Assembly (NCBI GenBank): GCA_045591315.1
Contig: JAZNSN010000074.1
Location: forward strand, 1-64,000
Length of the DNA stretch: 64,000 nt
Origin: HGM04593 sp045591315
GTDB lineage: Bacteria > Bacteroidota > Bacteroidia > Bacteroidales > Bacteroidaceae
Reading direction: 5' to 3'
In this document: one piece after another, positions 25,160 through 34,209 of the stretch
Layout of the letters: each line of letters starts with the position of its first letter
How positions within the stretch are numbered: the first letter of the stretch is position 1
Program-made: the position numbers and the translations under genes
The notes under the pieces: generated by a model
Told to the model about the DNA's origin: nothing
The model's database searches: none
Seen by the model: only the letters and a program-made list of their open reading frames with translations

Positions 25160-26146
25160 ATGAAAAACAAGATTCAATGTGTAGGCATCCTCACATCAGG
25201 AGGCGATGCCCCTGGAATGAACGCAGCAATCCGTGCTGTCACACGTGCATGCATCTACCACGGGATAACAGTAAAGGCCATATATCGCGGATATAAAGGC
25301 CTCATCACCGGCGAGATTCAAGAGTTCAAGACCGAGAATGTAAGTAATATCATACAACGTGGCGGAACAATCCTCAAGACAAGCCGTTGCGATGAGTTCA
25401 AGACAGAAGAGGGCCGTGCAAAGGCATACGAAACTCTGCAGAAAGAGGGTATCAATGCACTTGTTGTCATTGGAGGTGACGGTTCTATTACCGGAGCATA
25501 CTACCTCGCACGCGATTTTGACATTCCATGCATTGCATTGCCTGGAACAATAGACAACGACCTCTACGGAACTGACACCACAATCGGATACGACACCGCT
25601 TTGAACACAATTATGGAGTGTGTCGATAAGATACGTGATACAGCATCGTCTCATGAACGTCTTTTCATCGTTGAAGTAATGGGCCGCGATGCAGGTTTCC
25701 TTGCACTCAACGGCACAATCGCAACAGGAGCCGAGGCATGCGTGCTGCCGGAGATTGACCCTGAGTTTGAGCGCATCAACCAGTTCATCGCAAACGGACT
25801 GCGCCGTACAAAGAGCAGCAGTATAGTTCTCTTTGCCGAAGGCCGCGAGAAAGACTACAACATCATGGAGGTTGCCGAAGGAATGCGTCAGCGTTTCCCG
25901 GAACTCGACGTGCGCGTATCAATTCTCGGATACCTGCAGCGTGGCGGCAGCCCTACTGCAAATGACCGTATTCTGGCAAGCCGCCTTGGCGTGGCAGCCA
26001 TAGACGCCCTGCTCGAAGGACAGCGTAATGTAATGATTGGCTTGAGAAACAACGAAATCGTATATATTCCTTTCACAAAAGCTATCAAGGACGACAAGCC
26101 AATTGACAAGGAAACAGTCCGTGCTCAGGAGATTCTTGCATCTTAA
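25160..26146 (+). CDS. pfkA: ATP-dependent 6-phosphofructokinase
   Basis: Phosphorylates fructose 6-phosphate in glycolysis. The 328 residues match the bacterial PfkA length. Motifs include GILTSGGDAPGMN (9-21), GGDGSITGA with the Gly of GGDGS that marks the ATP-using enzymes (PPi users have GGDD), PGTIDNDLYGTD with the catalytic Asp, and EVMGRDAGFLAL. It ends the porQ-cmk-ispH-pfkA run and is followed by a long hairpin. Together with the PPi-dependent enzyme at the window start, the organism has both types. Confidence 0.94.
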   Translation: MKNKIQCVGILTSGGDAPGMNAAIRAVTRACIYHGITVKAIYRGYKGLITGEIQEFKTENVSNIIQRGGTILKTSRCDEFKTEEGRAKAYETLQKEGINALVVIGGDGSITGAYYLARDFDIPCIALPGTIDNDLYGTDTTIGYDTALNTIMECVDKIRDTASSHERLFIVEVMGRDAGFLALNGTIATGAEACVLPEIDPEFERINQFIANGLRRTKSSSIVLFAEGREKDYNIMEVAEGMRQRFPELDVRVSILGYLQRGGSPTANDRILASRLGVAAIDALLEGQRNVMIGLRNNEIVYIPFTKAIKDDKPIDKETVRAQEILAS

Positions 26147-26155
26147 TAAAGAACA

Positions 26156-26208
26156 CGTATTAATCAAATAGCAGTGAAAAATGATTTCACTGCTATTTGA
26201 TTAATACG
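26156..26208. terminator. Bidirectional terminator, perfect 24-bp inverted repeat
   Basis: Arms 26156-26179 and 26185-26208 are exact reverse complements around the 5-base loop AATGA. The hairpin separates the convergent genes pfkA and fau. Its right arm contains the last five codons and stop of fau, so the left arm is an inverted copy of that coding end. There is no long T run on either side. Confidence 0.75.
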
Positions 26209-26726
26209 CAATCCATAACAATATCGTGTTTCTCACAGGGAAGGTCATCAACCAGCTGCGGAGGATAGCAGACACCAATCTTCAGTGCCCTGAAATCGGG
26301 ATGCGACATATACTTGTCATAGAAGCCTTTTCCACGCCCCATACGCTTTCCCGAAAGCGTAAAAGCGACTCCGGGAACTACAATGGCATCAATCTCTCCA
26401 GGCTCTATACAAAGCGCACCCTGCGGTTCCATTATTCCAAATGCACCCCGTTTCATTTCTCCCACGCAATAGAACCTCATTACATCTCCCTCGATACGGG
26501 GAAGAGCTACCAGACGGTTTTTTGCCAGTTCCTCGACAAGAGACCATATTTGGGGCTCGTCAGGCAACGGAGAAAAGAGAGCAACGACACGTGCACCGCA
26601 AACCGAAAGATGTAACTTTATACTCCTGCACAAAGACTCCGAGCAAACCGTTTTCTCTTCCTGCGTCATTGCAGCAACCCTTTCACGTACCGACCGACGC
26701 ATTTCTTTCTTGCCAATACTGCTCAT
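26193..26726 (-). CDS. fau: 5-formyltetrahydrofolate cyclo-ligase
   Basis: ATP-dependent conversion of 5-formyl-THF to 5,10-methenyl-THF, cytosolic one-carbon metabolism. The 177-residue protein shows the family signature MGRGKGFYDKYM (about 128-139), an N-terminal basic helix (KKEMRRSVRERV) that binds ATP phosphates in this family, and PGVAFTLSGKRM. Its ATG overlaps the stop of meaB by 4 bases (ATGA). Its last codons form one arm of the shared terminator with pfkA. fhs, another folate C1 enzyme, is at 58318. Confidence 0.9.
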   Translation of the reverse strand: MSSIGKKEMRRSVRERVAAMTQEEKTVCSESLCRSIKLHLSVCGARVVALFSPLPDEPQIWSLVEELAKNRLVALPRIEGDVMRFYCVGEMKRGAFGIMEPQGALCIEPGEIDAIVVPGVAFTLSGKRMGRGKGFYDKYMSHPDFRALKIGVCYPPQLVDDLPCEKHDIVMDCVLIK

Positions 26727-27823
26727 GTTTTCTTATTGTCATAACTATCAAGAACAGCTCCTGCAGCTGCGAACGAAGTCATCTTCCCGGCATAGGCCAG
26801 CTGTTCATACTTAGACAAGAGTTCTTCCATGCCCGGAGCATTATAGAAACGGCTTTTAAGGCTCTCCTCTATAGTCTCGTACATCCAATACTTGAGCTGA
26901 CTGTTGCGCCGTTCATCAAAAGCTCCATTCGACCTTACTGTATCGATATACCCCATGACCATATCCCAGACCTCCTTTATGCCAATATCGTAGAATCCCG
27001 AATAGGTAAGCACTTGCGGACGTAACCCGCTGGCCGGCATTGGAAAAAGCTGCAACGCATTACGATAATGCACAGCTGCACGTCGTGCCGCATCGGCATT
27101 TTCTCCGTCGGCCTTGTTTATGACAATTCCGTCGGCCATTTCCATTATACCGCGCTTGATACCTTGCAATTCATCACCGGCACCTGCAATCTGTATCAGA
27201 AGGAAGAAATCGACCATAGAATATACAGCCGTCTCGCTCTGCCCTACTCCCACAGTCTCGACAAAGACTTTGTCGTACCCGGCAGCCTCGCAAAGCACGA
27301 TTGTCTCACGCGTCTTGCGCGCCACACCACCCAGCGAGCCGGCCGAAGCACTTGGCCGGATAAATGCCGAAGGATGCAATGAGAGACGTTCCATACGTGT
27401 CTTGTCGCCCAATATGCTTCCTTTACTTCTCTCGCTGCTAGGGTCAACAGCCAATACAGCCAGCTTGCCGCCATATTCATTGAGCAGGTGCATACCGAAA
27501 GCGTCTATAGAGGTGCTCTTTCCTGCGCCGGGAACACCGGTTATGCCAATTCTGACCGACTTGCCCGAATAAGGCAGACAACGTTCAACCACCTCCTGAG
27601 CAATAGACTGATGCTCAGGCAAAAGGCTCTCGACAAGAGTTACTGCACGGCTGAGCACAGTCACATCGCCACGCAATATACCCTCTACGTAATCATTGAC
27701 CGAGAGTTCTGCAGCCCTCTTGCGCCTCATCGTAGAGAGATAAGGGTTTACCGAACCCATAGCCTCTACACCGTCATTAACTTTAAGGCCTTTATATGCC
27801 TTGTCATTTTCGGGATGTTCCAT
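26723..27823 (-). CDS. meaB: Methylmalonyl-CoA mutase-associated GTPase
   Basis: G3E-family P-loop GTPase that guards cofactor loading of the B12-dependent methylmalonyl-CoA mutase (MeaB/ArgK). The 366 residues include Walker A GITGVPGAGKST (about 94-105), the Walker B/switch region VDPSSERSKGSILGDKTRM, FVETVGVGQSE and the base-recognition NKADGEN motif. The C-terminal helices give dimerisation in the family. The mutase genes are not in the window, although Bacteroidales usually have mutA/mutB for the propionate route. fau is coupled downstream. Confidence 0.92.
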   Translation of the reverse strand: MEHPENDKAYKGLKVNDGVEAMGSVNPYLSTMRRKRAAELSVNDYVEGILRGDVTVLSRAVTLVESLLPEHQSIAQEVVERCLPYSGKSVRIGITGVPGAGKSTSIDAFGMHLLNEYGGKLAVLAVDPSSERSKGSILGDKTRMERLSLHPSAFIRPSASAGSLGGVARKTRETIVLCEAAGYDKVFVETVGVGQSETAVYSMVDFFLLIQIAGAGDELQGIKRGIMEMADGIVINKADGENADAARRAAVHYRNALQLFPMPASGLRPQVLTYSGFYDIGIKEVWDMVMGYIDTVRSNGAFDERRNSQLKYWMYETIEESLKSRFYNAPGMEELLSKYEQLAYAGKMTSFAAAGAVLDSYDNKKT

Positions 27824-27843
27824 AATCTTATATCTAAGATATG

Positions 27844-27851
27844 CGAAGATA
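27844..27851 (-). promoter_or_regulatory. -7 element candidate for meaB-fau
   Basis: Minus-strand TATCTTCG, followed by CA, 20 bases upstream of the meaB ATG. A CTTG lies 22 bases further upstream, slightly beyond normal spacing. Confidence 0.5.
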
Positions 27852-28085
27852 ATAACAAACGAGCGAGAAATATCAAGCTTGCTTGAATATTTTTCAAAGC
27901 GAGTGCAGTATCAGCTACACTAAAAGTGAAGTAATAACAAACAAGCAATGTTGTGCAAGCGAGATTCTCAATTAAGCGAACATAACACAAACTTGTTTGA
28001 TGTTATACAGCGAGCGAATAAGAATTCAACGGAGTTAATGGGTGAAATATGAATATGACAAGTAATTTTTAATCACAGTATAAAA

Positions 28086-28117
28086 ATATGGGGCATAGAC
28101 TCGCCTATGCCCCATAT
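28086..28117 (-). terminator. Intrinsic terminator of pepD
   Basis: Perfect 13-bp stem ATATGGGGCATAG / CTATGCCCCATAT with a 6-base loop, 19 bases past the pepD stop. On the minus strand it is followed by TTTTTA. Confidence 0.85.
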
Positions 28118-28136
28118 ATCGTATTATATATCTCTA

Positions 28137-29591
28137 TTAAAGAACTCCGTTCACTACAAGAGCCTTGACCAAAGAATAGAATTTCTCTACTGTAGGAATC
28201 TCGACACGTTCTGTCGGAGAGTGAGGAGACATTAATGTCGGGCCAAACGACACCATATCCATCTTAGGATAGTTGGTTGATATTATACCGCACTCAAGAC
28301 CAGCGTGGATTACACGTACATCAGGTTCCTTGCCGAACATATCGGTATAAGCCTTCTTCAATGCTGCGAGAAGAGGTGAATTCACATTGGGCTGCCAACC
28401 GCTATAACCGCCGCTGAGCTCTACCTTCATGCCGGCCATTGCAAAACAGCTCGACAACTGCAATGCAAGATACTCCTTCATTGTATCGCATGAGCTACGC
28501 GCAAGAATATTGATTTCGGCCTTTCCCTCACCGATGCGTACTATAGAGAGATTGCTTGACGTCTCTACTGTATCGGGAATAGTAGGAATGAAACGGAGGA
28601 CACCGTCATGACATGCAAGTACCACGTCAACAAGATTTTCCTGAATTTCCTCAGGAACTACAGTATCAGGCATTTCTGTCTCTGTAACAGCAAGTGTTAT
28701 TCCCTCCTCTATCGTAGCATACTCGCTGTTATAGAGAGCCTCATACTTTGCTGCAATAGCCTTAAGCTCCTCAAGGCCTTCTTCGGGAAGAGTGAGGACA
28801 ACCTCACAGCTTGCAGGGATAGCATTACGCATGTTTCCGCCGTTCCAGCTGGCAAGCACTACACCGCACTCGTCCATAGCCTCGCGCATGAAACGTGCCA
28901 TTAGCTTGTTGGTATTGCCGCGTCCTGCGTTGATTTCAAGACCAGAGTGACCTCCACGAAGACCCTTCAACTGCACCTTGACAGCAACCTCGTCATCACT
29001 CTCTTCCTCCATGAACTCCATAGATGCAGAAATGTCGAGACCCCCGGCACAACCGATATACATCACACCCTCTTCTTCTGAGTCGAGGTTAAGAAGCAGC
29101 TCACCTTCGAGTTCGCCTCCCTTAAGGCCGAATGCACCGAACATACCGGTCTCCTCATCAGCTGTAATAAGAGCCTCTAACGGACCATGCTGCAATGAAC
29201 TGTCCTCCATTATTGCCATAATAGCAGCAACACCAAGACCATTGTCGGCACCGAGTGTCGTGTTGTCGGCATAGAGCCAATCGCCCTTCACTACTGTTGT
29301 GATAGGATCGTTGATGAAATCATGCTTGCTATCAGGAGTCTTCTGAGGAACCATATCCATGTGAGCCTGCAGGATTATTCCCTTACGCCCCTCAAGGCCT
29401 GGAGTAGCAGGCTTGCGCATGATAATGTTTCCTGCCTCATCCTGCCATGTCTGCACGTTTATGCTTTTGCCGAAGTCAAGAAGGAACTTCTGGATTTTCT
29501 CAAGGTGTCCCGATGGACGTGGAACCTGTGTAAGAGCCTCGAAATGCTTCCACACCTCGCGAGGCTGAAGATCTTTGATTGTAATTGCCAT
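28137..29591 (-). CDS. pepD: Cytosol non-specific dipeptidase (aminoacyl-histidine dipeptidase)
   Basis: Zinc dipeptidase of the M20 family (PepD), hydrolysing Xaa-His and other dipeptides. The 484-residue length matches PepD. Metal-site motifs are visible: LQAHMDMVPQK (about 77-87), TLGADNGLGVAA (about 117-128) with the bridging Asp, and TADEETGMFGA with the catalytic Glu pair. No signal peptide, so cytosolic. It lies 17 bases downstream of the flippase-like gene and is probably transcribed with it; its own terminator follows. Confidence 0.92.
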   Translation of the reverse strand: MAITIKDLQPREVWKHFEALTQVPRPSGHLEKIQKFLLDFGKSINVQTWQDEAGNIIMRKPATPGLEGRKGIILQAHMDMVPQKTPDSKHDFINDPITTVVKGDWLYADNTTLGADNGLGVAAIMAIMEDSSLQHGPLEALITADEETGMFGAFGLKGGELEGELLLNLDSEEEGVMYIGCAGGLDISASMEFMEEESDDEVAVKVQLKGLRGGHSGLEINAGRGNTNKLMARFMREAMDECGVVLASWNGGNMRNAIPASCEVVLTLPEEGLEELKAIAAKYEALYNSEYATIEEGITLAVTETEMPDTVVPEEIQENLVDVVLACHDGVLRFIPTIPDTVETSSNLSIVRIGEGKAEINILARSSCDTMKEYLALQLSSCFAMAGMKVELSGGYSGWQPNVNSPLLAALKKAYTDMFGKEPDVRVIHAGLECGIISTNYPKMDMVSFGPTLMSPHSPTERVEIPTVEKFYSLVKALVVNGVL

Positions 29592-29608
29592 AATTATAAG
29601 TTTTTATA

Positions 29609-30646
29609 TTATTTGTCAAAACGCTTTTCAAATTGAAGCATCAGCAAGGCATATATGCCAAGCAATGCAACCAATAGAGTCTGCGTGCTATGTACTATCA
29701 ACGCAAAAGCCTCTGCATCGGTTGAGCTTACACCGTACAAAAGCATTATGCTTATTATCGCGAAATGCCATGGGCCTGCACCGTTTGGGGTAGGAACGAC
29801 CACGGCAATGCTTCCTGCCACGAAGAGCAACAGGCCTGCAAATACAGAAAGGCCGCTGCTGAACGGGAAACAGAAGAAACATAGATAGAACTGCATGAAA
29901 TAGCAGAACCAGATGCCTACTGTCTCCACAACAAAGAGCCACCCGTTATCCATTTTCTTCAAAGATAGCAAACCTTCGGCAAACTGCGCAATGAACGACC
30001 TTATTTTTTTCCAGAAGTTCATCTTCCTTACAACGAAGAACAGCATCACAAGAAATGCTAGTACCGAAAGGAGAATTATCAGCCAGCCGCCCATTGAGGC
30101 CAGCATTCCGCTGTCAGCTGTCACGAAACCGGCTTGATTGAGGTAGCTGCAGAAGACAGGCCACTGTAAAGTTACGGCAGTAACAGTTATAAGCACAACC
30201 ATCACTGTATCGATAAGGCGCTCGGATACAAGAGTTCCCAAAGATTGGGCAAAATGAACCCTTTCGTATTGTTCAAGAACGACGCAGCGCGAAACCTCTC
30301 CTATACGTGGAACAACCAGGTTTGCAGCATAGGCAATGAACACAGAATAGACACACACCTTGCCCGACGGGGCATATCCCAACGGGGCAAGGGTAAGTCT
30401 CCAGCGCCAGCCTCTGAGTACATGGCTCATAATACCGAACAATGTTGACAACATAAACCACGTCAGGTCCATTTGGAAAAGGTCGTTCCAAAGGCGTGAG
30501 AAATCAAAATCGGCATATATCATATACAGAATCAGCACGCCCAGCATAAGCGGAAGCAATGTTTTTAATGTCTTGCCGAAAATCTTTTTCACAACTTTAG
30601 GACTATTTTTAATACTTTTATTTACCTTTGCATCATTAGGGGCCAC
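29609..30646 (-). CDS. Lysylphosphatidylglycerol synthase TM-region-like membrane protein
   Basis: Polytopic inner-membrane protein of 345 residues with about eight helices, resembling the LPG_synthase_TM/UPF0104 family (flippase-like part of MprF, without the aminoacyl transferase). Visible family elements are RGWRWRLTLAPLGY near 80, a conserved IGEVSRCVVLEQYERV, an ERLIDTVMVV segment and PTPNGAGPWHF. The start is a GTG at 30646; the next ATG would cut into the first helix. A TATCTTTG -7 element on the minus strand at 30701-30708 fits this start. Transported lipid unknown. Confidence 0.82.
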   Translation of the reverse strand: MAPNDAKVNKSIKNSPKVVKKIFGKTLKTLLPLMLGVLILYMIYADFDFSRLWNDLFQMDLTWFMLSTLFGIMSHVLRGWRWRLTLAPLGYAPSGKVCVYSVFIAYAANLVVPRIGEVSRCVVLEQYERVHFAQSLGTLVSERLIDTVMVVLITVTAVTLQWPVFCSYLNQAGFVTADSGMLASMGGWLIILLSVLAFLVMLFFVVRKMNFWKKIRSFIAQFAEGLLSLKKMDNGWLFVVETVGIWFCYFMQFYLCFFCFPFSSGLSVFAGLLLFVAGSIAVVVPTPNGAGPWHFAIISIMLLYGVSSTDAEAFALIVHSTQTLLVALLGIYALLMLQFEKRFDK

Positions 30647-30700
30647 CTAGCACCGCATCCCGATTGTTTGAACTGCATAACCCGACACGGCTTTATGTTG

Positions 30701-30708
30701 CAAAGATA
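30701..30708 (-). promoter_or_regulatory. -7 element candidate for the flippase-pepD operon
   Basis: Minus-strand TATCTTTG, exact match to TAnnTTTG, 54 bases before the GTG start. No -33 TTTG at regular spacing. Confidence 0.5.
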
Positions 30709-30769
30709 ACAATATATTAAAGAAACCTTGTTTTTTTTCAAATAATTAAACAAAAAAGGCACAGTGACG

Positions 30770-31555
30770 ATGAAAGCAGTTACAGCAAAGAAGAGATTGG
30801 GGCAGCACTTCCTGACCGACTTGAGCATCGCGAGGGAGATTGCCGACACCGTTGATGTTTGCCCAGGCATGCCGGTACTTGAGGTCGGACCCGGAATGGG
30901 AGTATTGACGCAATACCTGTTGAAAAAGGAACGCCCTGTAAAGGTTGTAGAGATTGACGAGGAGTCAGTTGCCTATCTTAGACAGCACTTAAAGGAACTC
31001 GGAGACGAGAATATCATACCCGACGACTTCTTGAAGATGCACCTTGACCGTATATTCGACGGCTCGCAGTTCATGCTTATAGGCAACTACCCGTACAACA
31101 TATCAAGCCAGATATTCTTCAAGATGCTAGATTTCAAGGAGCATATACCCTACTGCAGCGGAATGATACAGAAAGAGGTGGGCGAACGTCTTGCCGCAAC
31201 ACCCGGTACAAAGGCATACGGCATATTGAGCATACTGGTACAGCTATGGTACGATGTAGAGTATCTTTTCACCGTAAACGAGAACGTATTCTCGCCGCCG
31301 CCGAAGGTAAAAAGCGCAGTAGTTCTTATGAAGCGCAACGGACGCAATGAGCTTGAATGCGATGAAGCCTTGTTGAAGAAGATTGTAAAAGGAACATTCA
31401 ACCAGCGACGTAAAAAGATGCGCAATTCCATACAGCAGATCATAGGAAAGGAGTCACTGCTGCTCAATGACCCCATAATGGAGAAACGCCCGGAGCAGGT
31501 CTCTATAGAAGAGTTTATAGAACTGGCCTTGAAGGTCGAAAAAGAACTTGCATAA
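30770..31555 (+). CDS. rsmA: 16S rRNA dimethyladenosine transferase
   Basis: KsgA/RsmA: SAM-dependent dimethylation of A1518 and A1519 in helix 45 of 16S rRNA. The 261-residue protein begins MKAVTAKKRLGQHFLTD, a family hallmark, with SAM motif I VLEVGPGMGVLT and the catalytic IGNYPYNISSQIFF (the NxPY motif IV). The C-terminal helical domain contains FNQRRKKMRNS. ATG at 30770 preferred over an in-frame GTG two codons earlier. mgtE follows 12 bases after its stop. Confidence 0.93.
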   Translation: MKAVTAKKRLGQHFLTDLSIAREIADTVDVCPGMPVLEVGPGMGVLTQYLLKKERPVKVVEIDEESVAYLRQHLKELGDENIIPDDFLKMHLDRIFDGSQFMLIGNYPYNISSQIFFKMLDFKEHIPYCSGMIQKEVGERLAATPGTKAYGILSILVQLWYDVEYLFTVNENVFSPPPKVKSAVVLMKRNGRNELECDEALLKKIVKGTFNQRRKKMRNSIQQIIGKESLLLNDPIMEKRPEQVSIEEFIELALKVEKELA

Positions 31556-31567
31556 AGAATTGGCACG

Positions 31568-32926
31568 ATGACAAAGGAATTCATCAATTACATAAAGGAA
31601 CTTATCGAGCAGAAAGATTCAGTACTGCTGCATGAAAGCATTGCCAAGATGCACCCGGCCGACATAGCCGAGATATGTGCTGAGCTTGACCTCGAAGAGG
31701 CCCGTTTCCTTTACAGGCAGCTTGACAACGAAAAAGCAGCAGACACTCTTATCGAGATGGATGAGGATTTGCGTAATGAGTTGCTTGAAGAACTGCCTTC
31801 GGAAGCCATAGCCAAACGCTTTGTCAACTACATGGATACCGACGACGCCGTCGAGATTATCCGTGACATGGACGAAGATAAGCAGGAAGAGGTCCTTTCG
31901 CACATCAAGGATATTGAACAGGCCGGAGACATTGTTGACCTTCTCCAATACGACGAGGACACTGCCGGAGGTCTCATGAGTACCGAAATGGTTGTCGTGA
32001 ACGAGAACTGGAGTATGCCCGAATGCCTCAAGGAGATGCGCCAGCAGGCCGAAGAACTCGATGAAATATACTATGTATATGTCGTTGATGACGACGAGCG
32101 TCTTTGCGGACTTTTCCCTCTCAAGAAGATGATAACAAGCCCTTCGGTATCGAAGGTAAAGCATGTGATGAGCACAAAGGTTGTAAGCGTTGATGTGGAT
32201 ACGCCTATTGACGAAGTTACGCTCCTTATCGAGAAGTACAACCTTGTGGCAATACCTGTCGTTGACAAGATTAACCGCCTTGTGGGACAAATCACCGTCG
32301 ATGACGTCATGGATGAGGTTCGAGAACAGACAGAACACGACCAGCAGCTGACCGCCGGTCTTACCCAGGACGTCGAGACAAGCGACGGCGTGCTGTTCCA
32401 GAGCAAGGCACGATTGCCTTGGCTAATCATAGGTATGTTGGGAGGCATCGGTTCTTCGCTACTCTTGAACTGTTTTACAAACACACTTGGCAGCCACCCC
32501 GAAATGGCCCTCTTCATACCGCTTCTTGCAGGCATGGGAGGTAATGTAGGAACGCAGTCATCGGCAATAGCAGTACAGGGTTTGGCAAATAACTCATTGG
32601 ATTCAAGCCACATATTCCGCCATATCGTCAAGGAAATGGTGGTCGCCATAATCAATGCCACAATCTTGTCACTTATGGTATATACATACAACTACTTCAT
32701 ATACGGAGCTTTGGACATTGTAACATTAGCTGTTCCATTAAGTCTGTTTGTAGTAGTATTGTTCGCATCTGGATTCGGCACGCTCATACCAATGGTACTT
32801 GAGAGAATGGATATAAACCCAGCTGTCGCAACAGGTCCGTTCATTCAGATTATAAACGACCTGAGCGGAATGACTTTCTATATGATAATTTCAATGGCAC
32901 TCAGCTACATGATGTCTGCTGCATGA
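31568..32926 (+). CDS. mgtE: Magnesium transporter MgtE
   Basis: Mg2+ channel of 452 residues. The N-terminal superhelical MgtE_N domain (about 10-125, LHPADIAEI-like MHPADIAEICAEL) is followed by two CBS domains (about 140-260) that sense Mg2+ in the family. Five membrane helices (about 285-450) carry the pore signature with PAVATGPFIQIINDLSG near 420. The acidic N-domain and DTAGGLMSTEMV element are typical. Co-transcribed with rsmA; the hydrolase gene follows 19 bases downstream. Confidence 0.93.
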   Translation: MTKEFINYIKELIEQKDSVLLHESIAKMHPADIAEICAELDLEEARFLYRQLDNEKAADTLIEMDEDLRNELLEELPSEAIAKRFVNYMDTDDAVEIIRDMDEDKQEEVLSHIKDIEQAGDIVDLLQYDEDTAGGLMSTEMVVVNENWSMPECLKEMRQQAEELDEIYYVYVVDDDERLCGLFPLKKMITSPSVSKVKHVMSTKVVSVDVDTPIDEVTLLIEKYNLVAIPVVDKINRLVGQITVDDVMDEVREQTEHDQQLTAGLTQDVETSDGVLFQSKARLPWLIIGMLGGIGSSLLLNCFTNTLGSHPEMALFIPLLAGMGGNVGTQSSAIAVQGLANNSLDSSHIFRHIVKEMVVAIINATILSLMVYTYNYFIYGALDIVTLAVPLSLFVVVLFASGFGTLIPMVLERMDINPAVATGPFIQIINDLSGMTFYMIISMALSYMMSAA

Positions 32927-32945
32927 GCCTAAAAACAAGAAAAAA

Positions 32946-34148
32946 ATGAGAAGATTGCTGTTTTTAATTACCATAGCACTTATGGTAACCGAAGGGTTGT
33001 ATGCCCAAATAGGCGAGTTTAAAAACTGGCTAAAGAAGCCGGATGGTGAACTCTCCGCACAGAAGTTCGCAAAAGCCAAGCTCGACAAAAAAGAGTGTCA
33101 AAGAGCTGCAGAGATTGTGGATTCATTATGGCTGAAATCATCGGCCAAACGCTTAGGAGCAGACTGGAAGAAAATGATATTGAAGAACGACTCTCTGCAG
33201 CTGGCATGCGCTTGCCGGAATTTCGGCATGTTGCCTAAAGACGGATATAGCCTTTATATTTCGCTGCATGGAGGAGGAGAATGCCCAAAAGAGGTAAATG
33301 ACGAGCAATGGATGAACCAGATATACCTCTATCAGCTTAACGAAGGGGTATATGTAGCTCCACGTGCACCATGGAACACATGGGACTTATGGCACAGGAA
33401 AGGACTTGATGAGCTATTGGAAGAACTGATTCAGGCATGCGTACTTTTCGAAGGTGTAAATCCCAACAAGGTATATCTTTTAGGATATTCTGCAGGGGGT
33501 GACGGGGTATGGCGCCTTGCACCGCGAATGGCCGACAAATGGGCTGCAGCAGCTATGATGGCCGGACACCCAGGTAACGTATCACAGGCAAATCTCCTGA
33601 ACCTGCCATTCACAATATGGATGGGAGCAGAGGATGCCGCATACGACCGGAATAGGCTTGCAAAGGAGAAAGGAGAGGTATTGGACTCCCTAGCAGCAGC
33701 CAATCCTGGAAAGTACATTCACATGACAAATATAATCGAGGGAAAAGGACACTGGATGGACGGGCTTGACACTGAAGCAATAGGCTGGATGGCCCAATAC
33801 CGCAGAAACCCCTACCCCAAAAGGATTACATGGAGGCAAGAAGAGGTTGTCCGCGAACATTTCTATTGGCTATCGGCACCTGCAGAAGAACTGCAGCATG
33901 GAAAAACAGTCGAGGTTAGAATTAAAGGCAACACCATTCACATCGACCGTTGCGACTATAAAAATCTTACAATATACCTCAACGACTACATGCTTGACCT
34001 CGACAAGAAAGTTGTTGTGCGTTACAAAGGCAAGAAAATTGCAAGCAAGAAATTAAGAAGAAACATTACAAATCTATACAATACACTCAATACACGAAAC
34101 GATCGCAGCTATTCATTCCCGTGCGTTCTGAGAATTAAATTCAATTAG
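32946..34148 (+). CDS. Secreted alpha/beta hydrolase (esterase-like)
   Basis: A 400-residue exported protein. The signal peptide (MRRLLFLITIALMVTEGLYA) precedes an alpha/beta hydrolase domain (about 95-290) and a C-terminal beta-rich extension (about 295-400). Likely catalytic residues: oxyanion element HGGG (108-111), nucleophile Ser182 in GYSAGG, acid Asp230 in GAED and His269 in GKGHW. The fold resembles PHB-depolymerase/feruloyl-esterase-like secreted enzymes; the substrate is not evident. It lies 19 bases after mgtE, immediately upstream of the SusC/D locus but separated from it by a promoter-like element, so membership in that locus is uncertain. Confidence 0.75.
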   Translation: MRRLLFLITIALMVTEGLYAQIGEFKNWLKKPDGELSAQKFAKAKLDKKECQRAAEIVDSLWLKSSAKRLGADWKKMILKNDSLQLACACRNFGMLPKDGYSLYISLHGGGECPKEVNDEQWMNQIYLYQLNEGVYVAPRAPWNTWDLWHRKGLDELLEELIQACVLFEGVNPNKVYLLGYSAGGDGVWRLAPRMADKWAAAAMMAGHPGNVSQANLLNLPFTIWMGAEDAAYDRNRLAKEKGEVLDSLAAANPGKYIHMTNIIEGKGHWMDGLDTEAIGWMAQYRRNPYPKRITWRQEEVVREHFYWLSAPAEELQHGKTVEVRIKGNTIHIDRCDYKNLTIYLNDYMLDLDKKVVVRYKGKKIASKKLRRNITNLYNTLNTRNDRSYSFPCVLRIKFN

Positions 34149-34209
34149 TCTTTTTTACATTTTTCTCTTATTTTTATTGCCATATTCAACATTTATTAGC
34201 AAAAAAAGC

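Larger units (their letters stand above)
27824..28136. repeat. Intergenic region with three degenerate copies of a promoter-like motif
   Basis: A gene-free, AT-rich stretch between meaB and the pepD terminator. On the minus strand the motif GTTTGTTATTA-TCTTCGC appears as a near-consensus copy at 27843-27860 and as diverged copies at 27926-27942 and 27976-27992. CTCGCT or CTTGC lies just upstream of each of the two copies nearer meaB, suggesting decayed tandem duplication. The copy nearest meaB coincides with its probable -7 element. Beyond the pepD terminator I see nothing else; no ORF is convincing. Confidence 0.5.

Noticed and set aside
27824..28136. tRNA or small RNA gene in the largest AT-rich gap
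   Set aside because: No cloverleaf with a TTCGA-like T-arm and no isolated promoter-terminator pair apart from those of meaB and pepD.
30596..30630. TACCTTTG at 30623-30630 as an rsmA promoter
   Set aside because: It sits at the start of the divergent gene with a 23-base gap to a weak TTTA and would give a long leader; not convincing.
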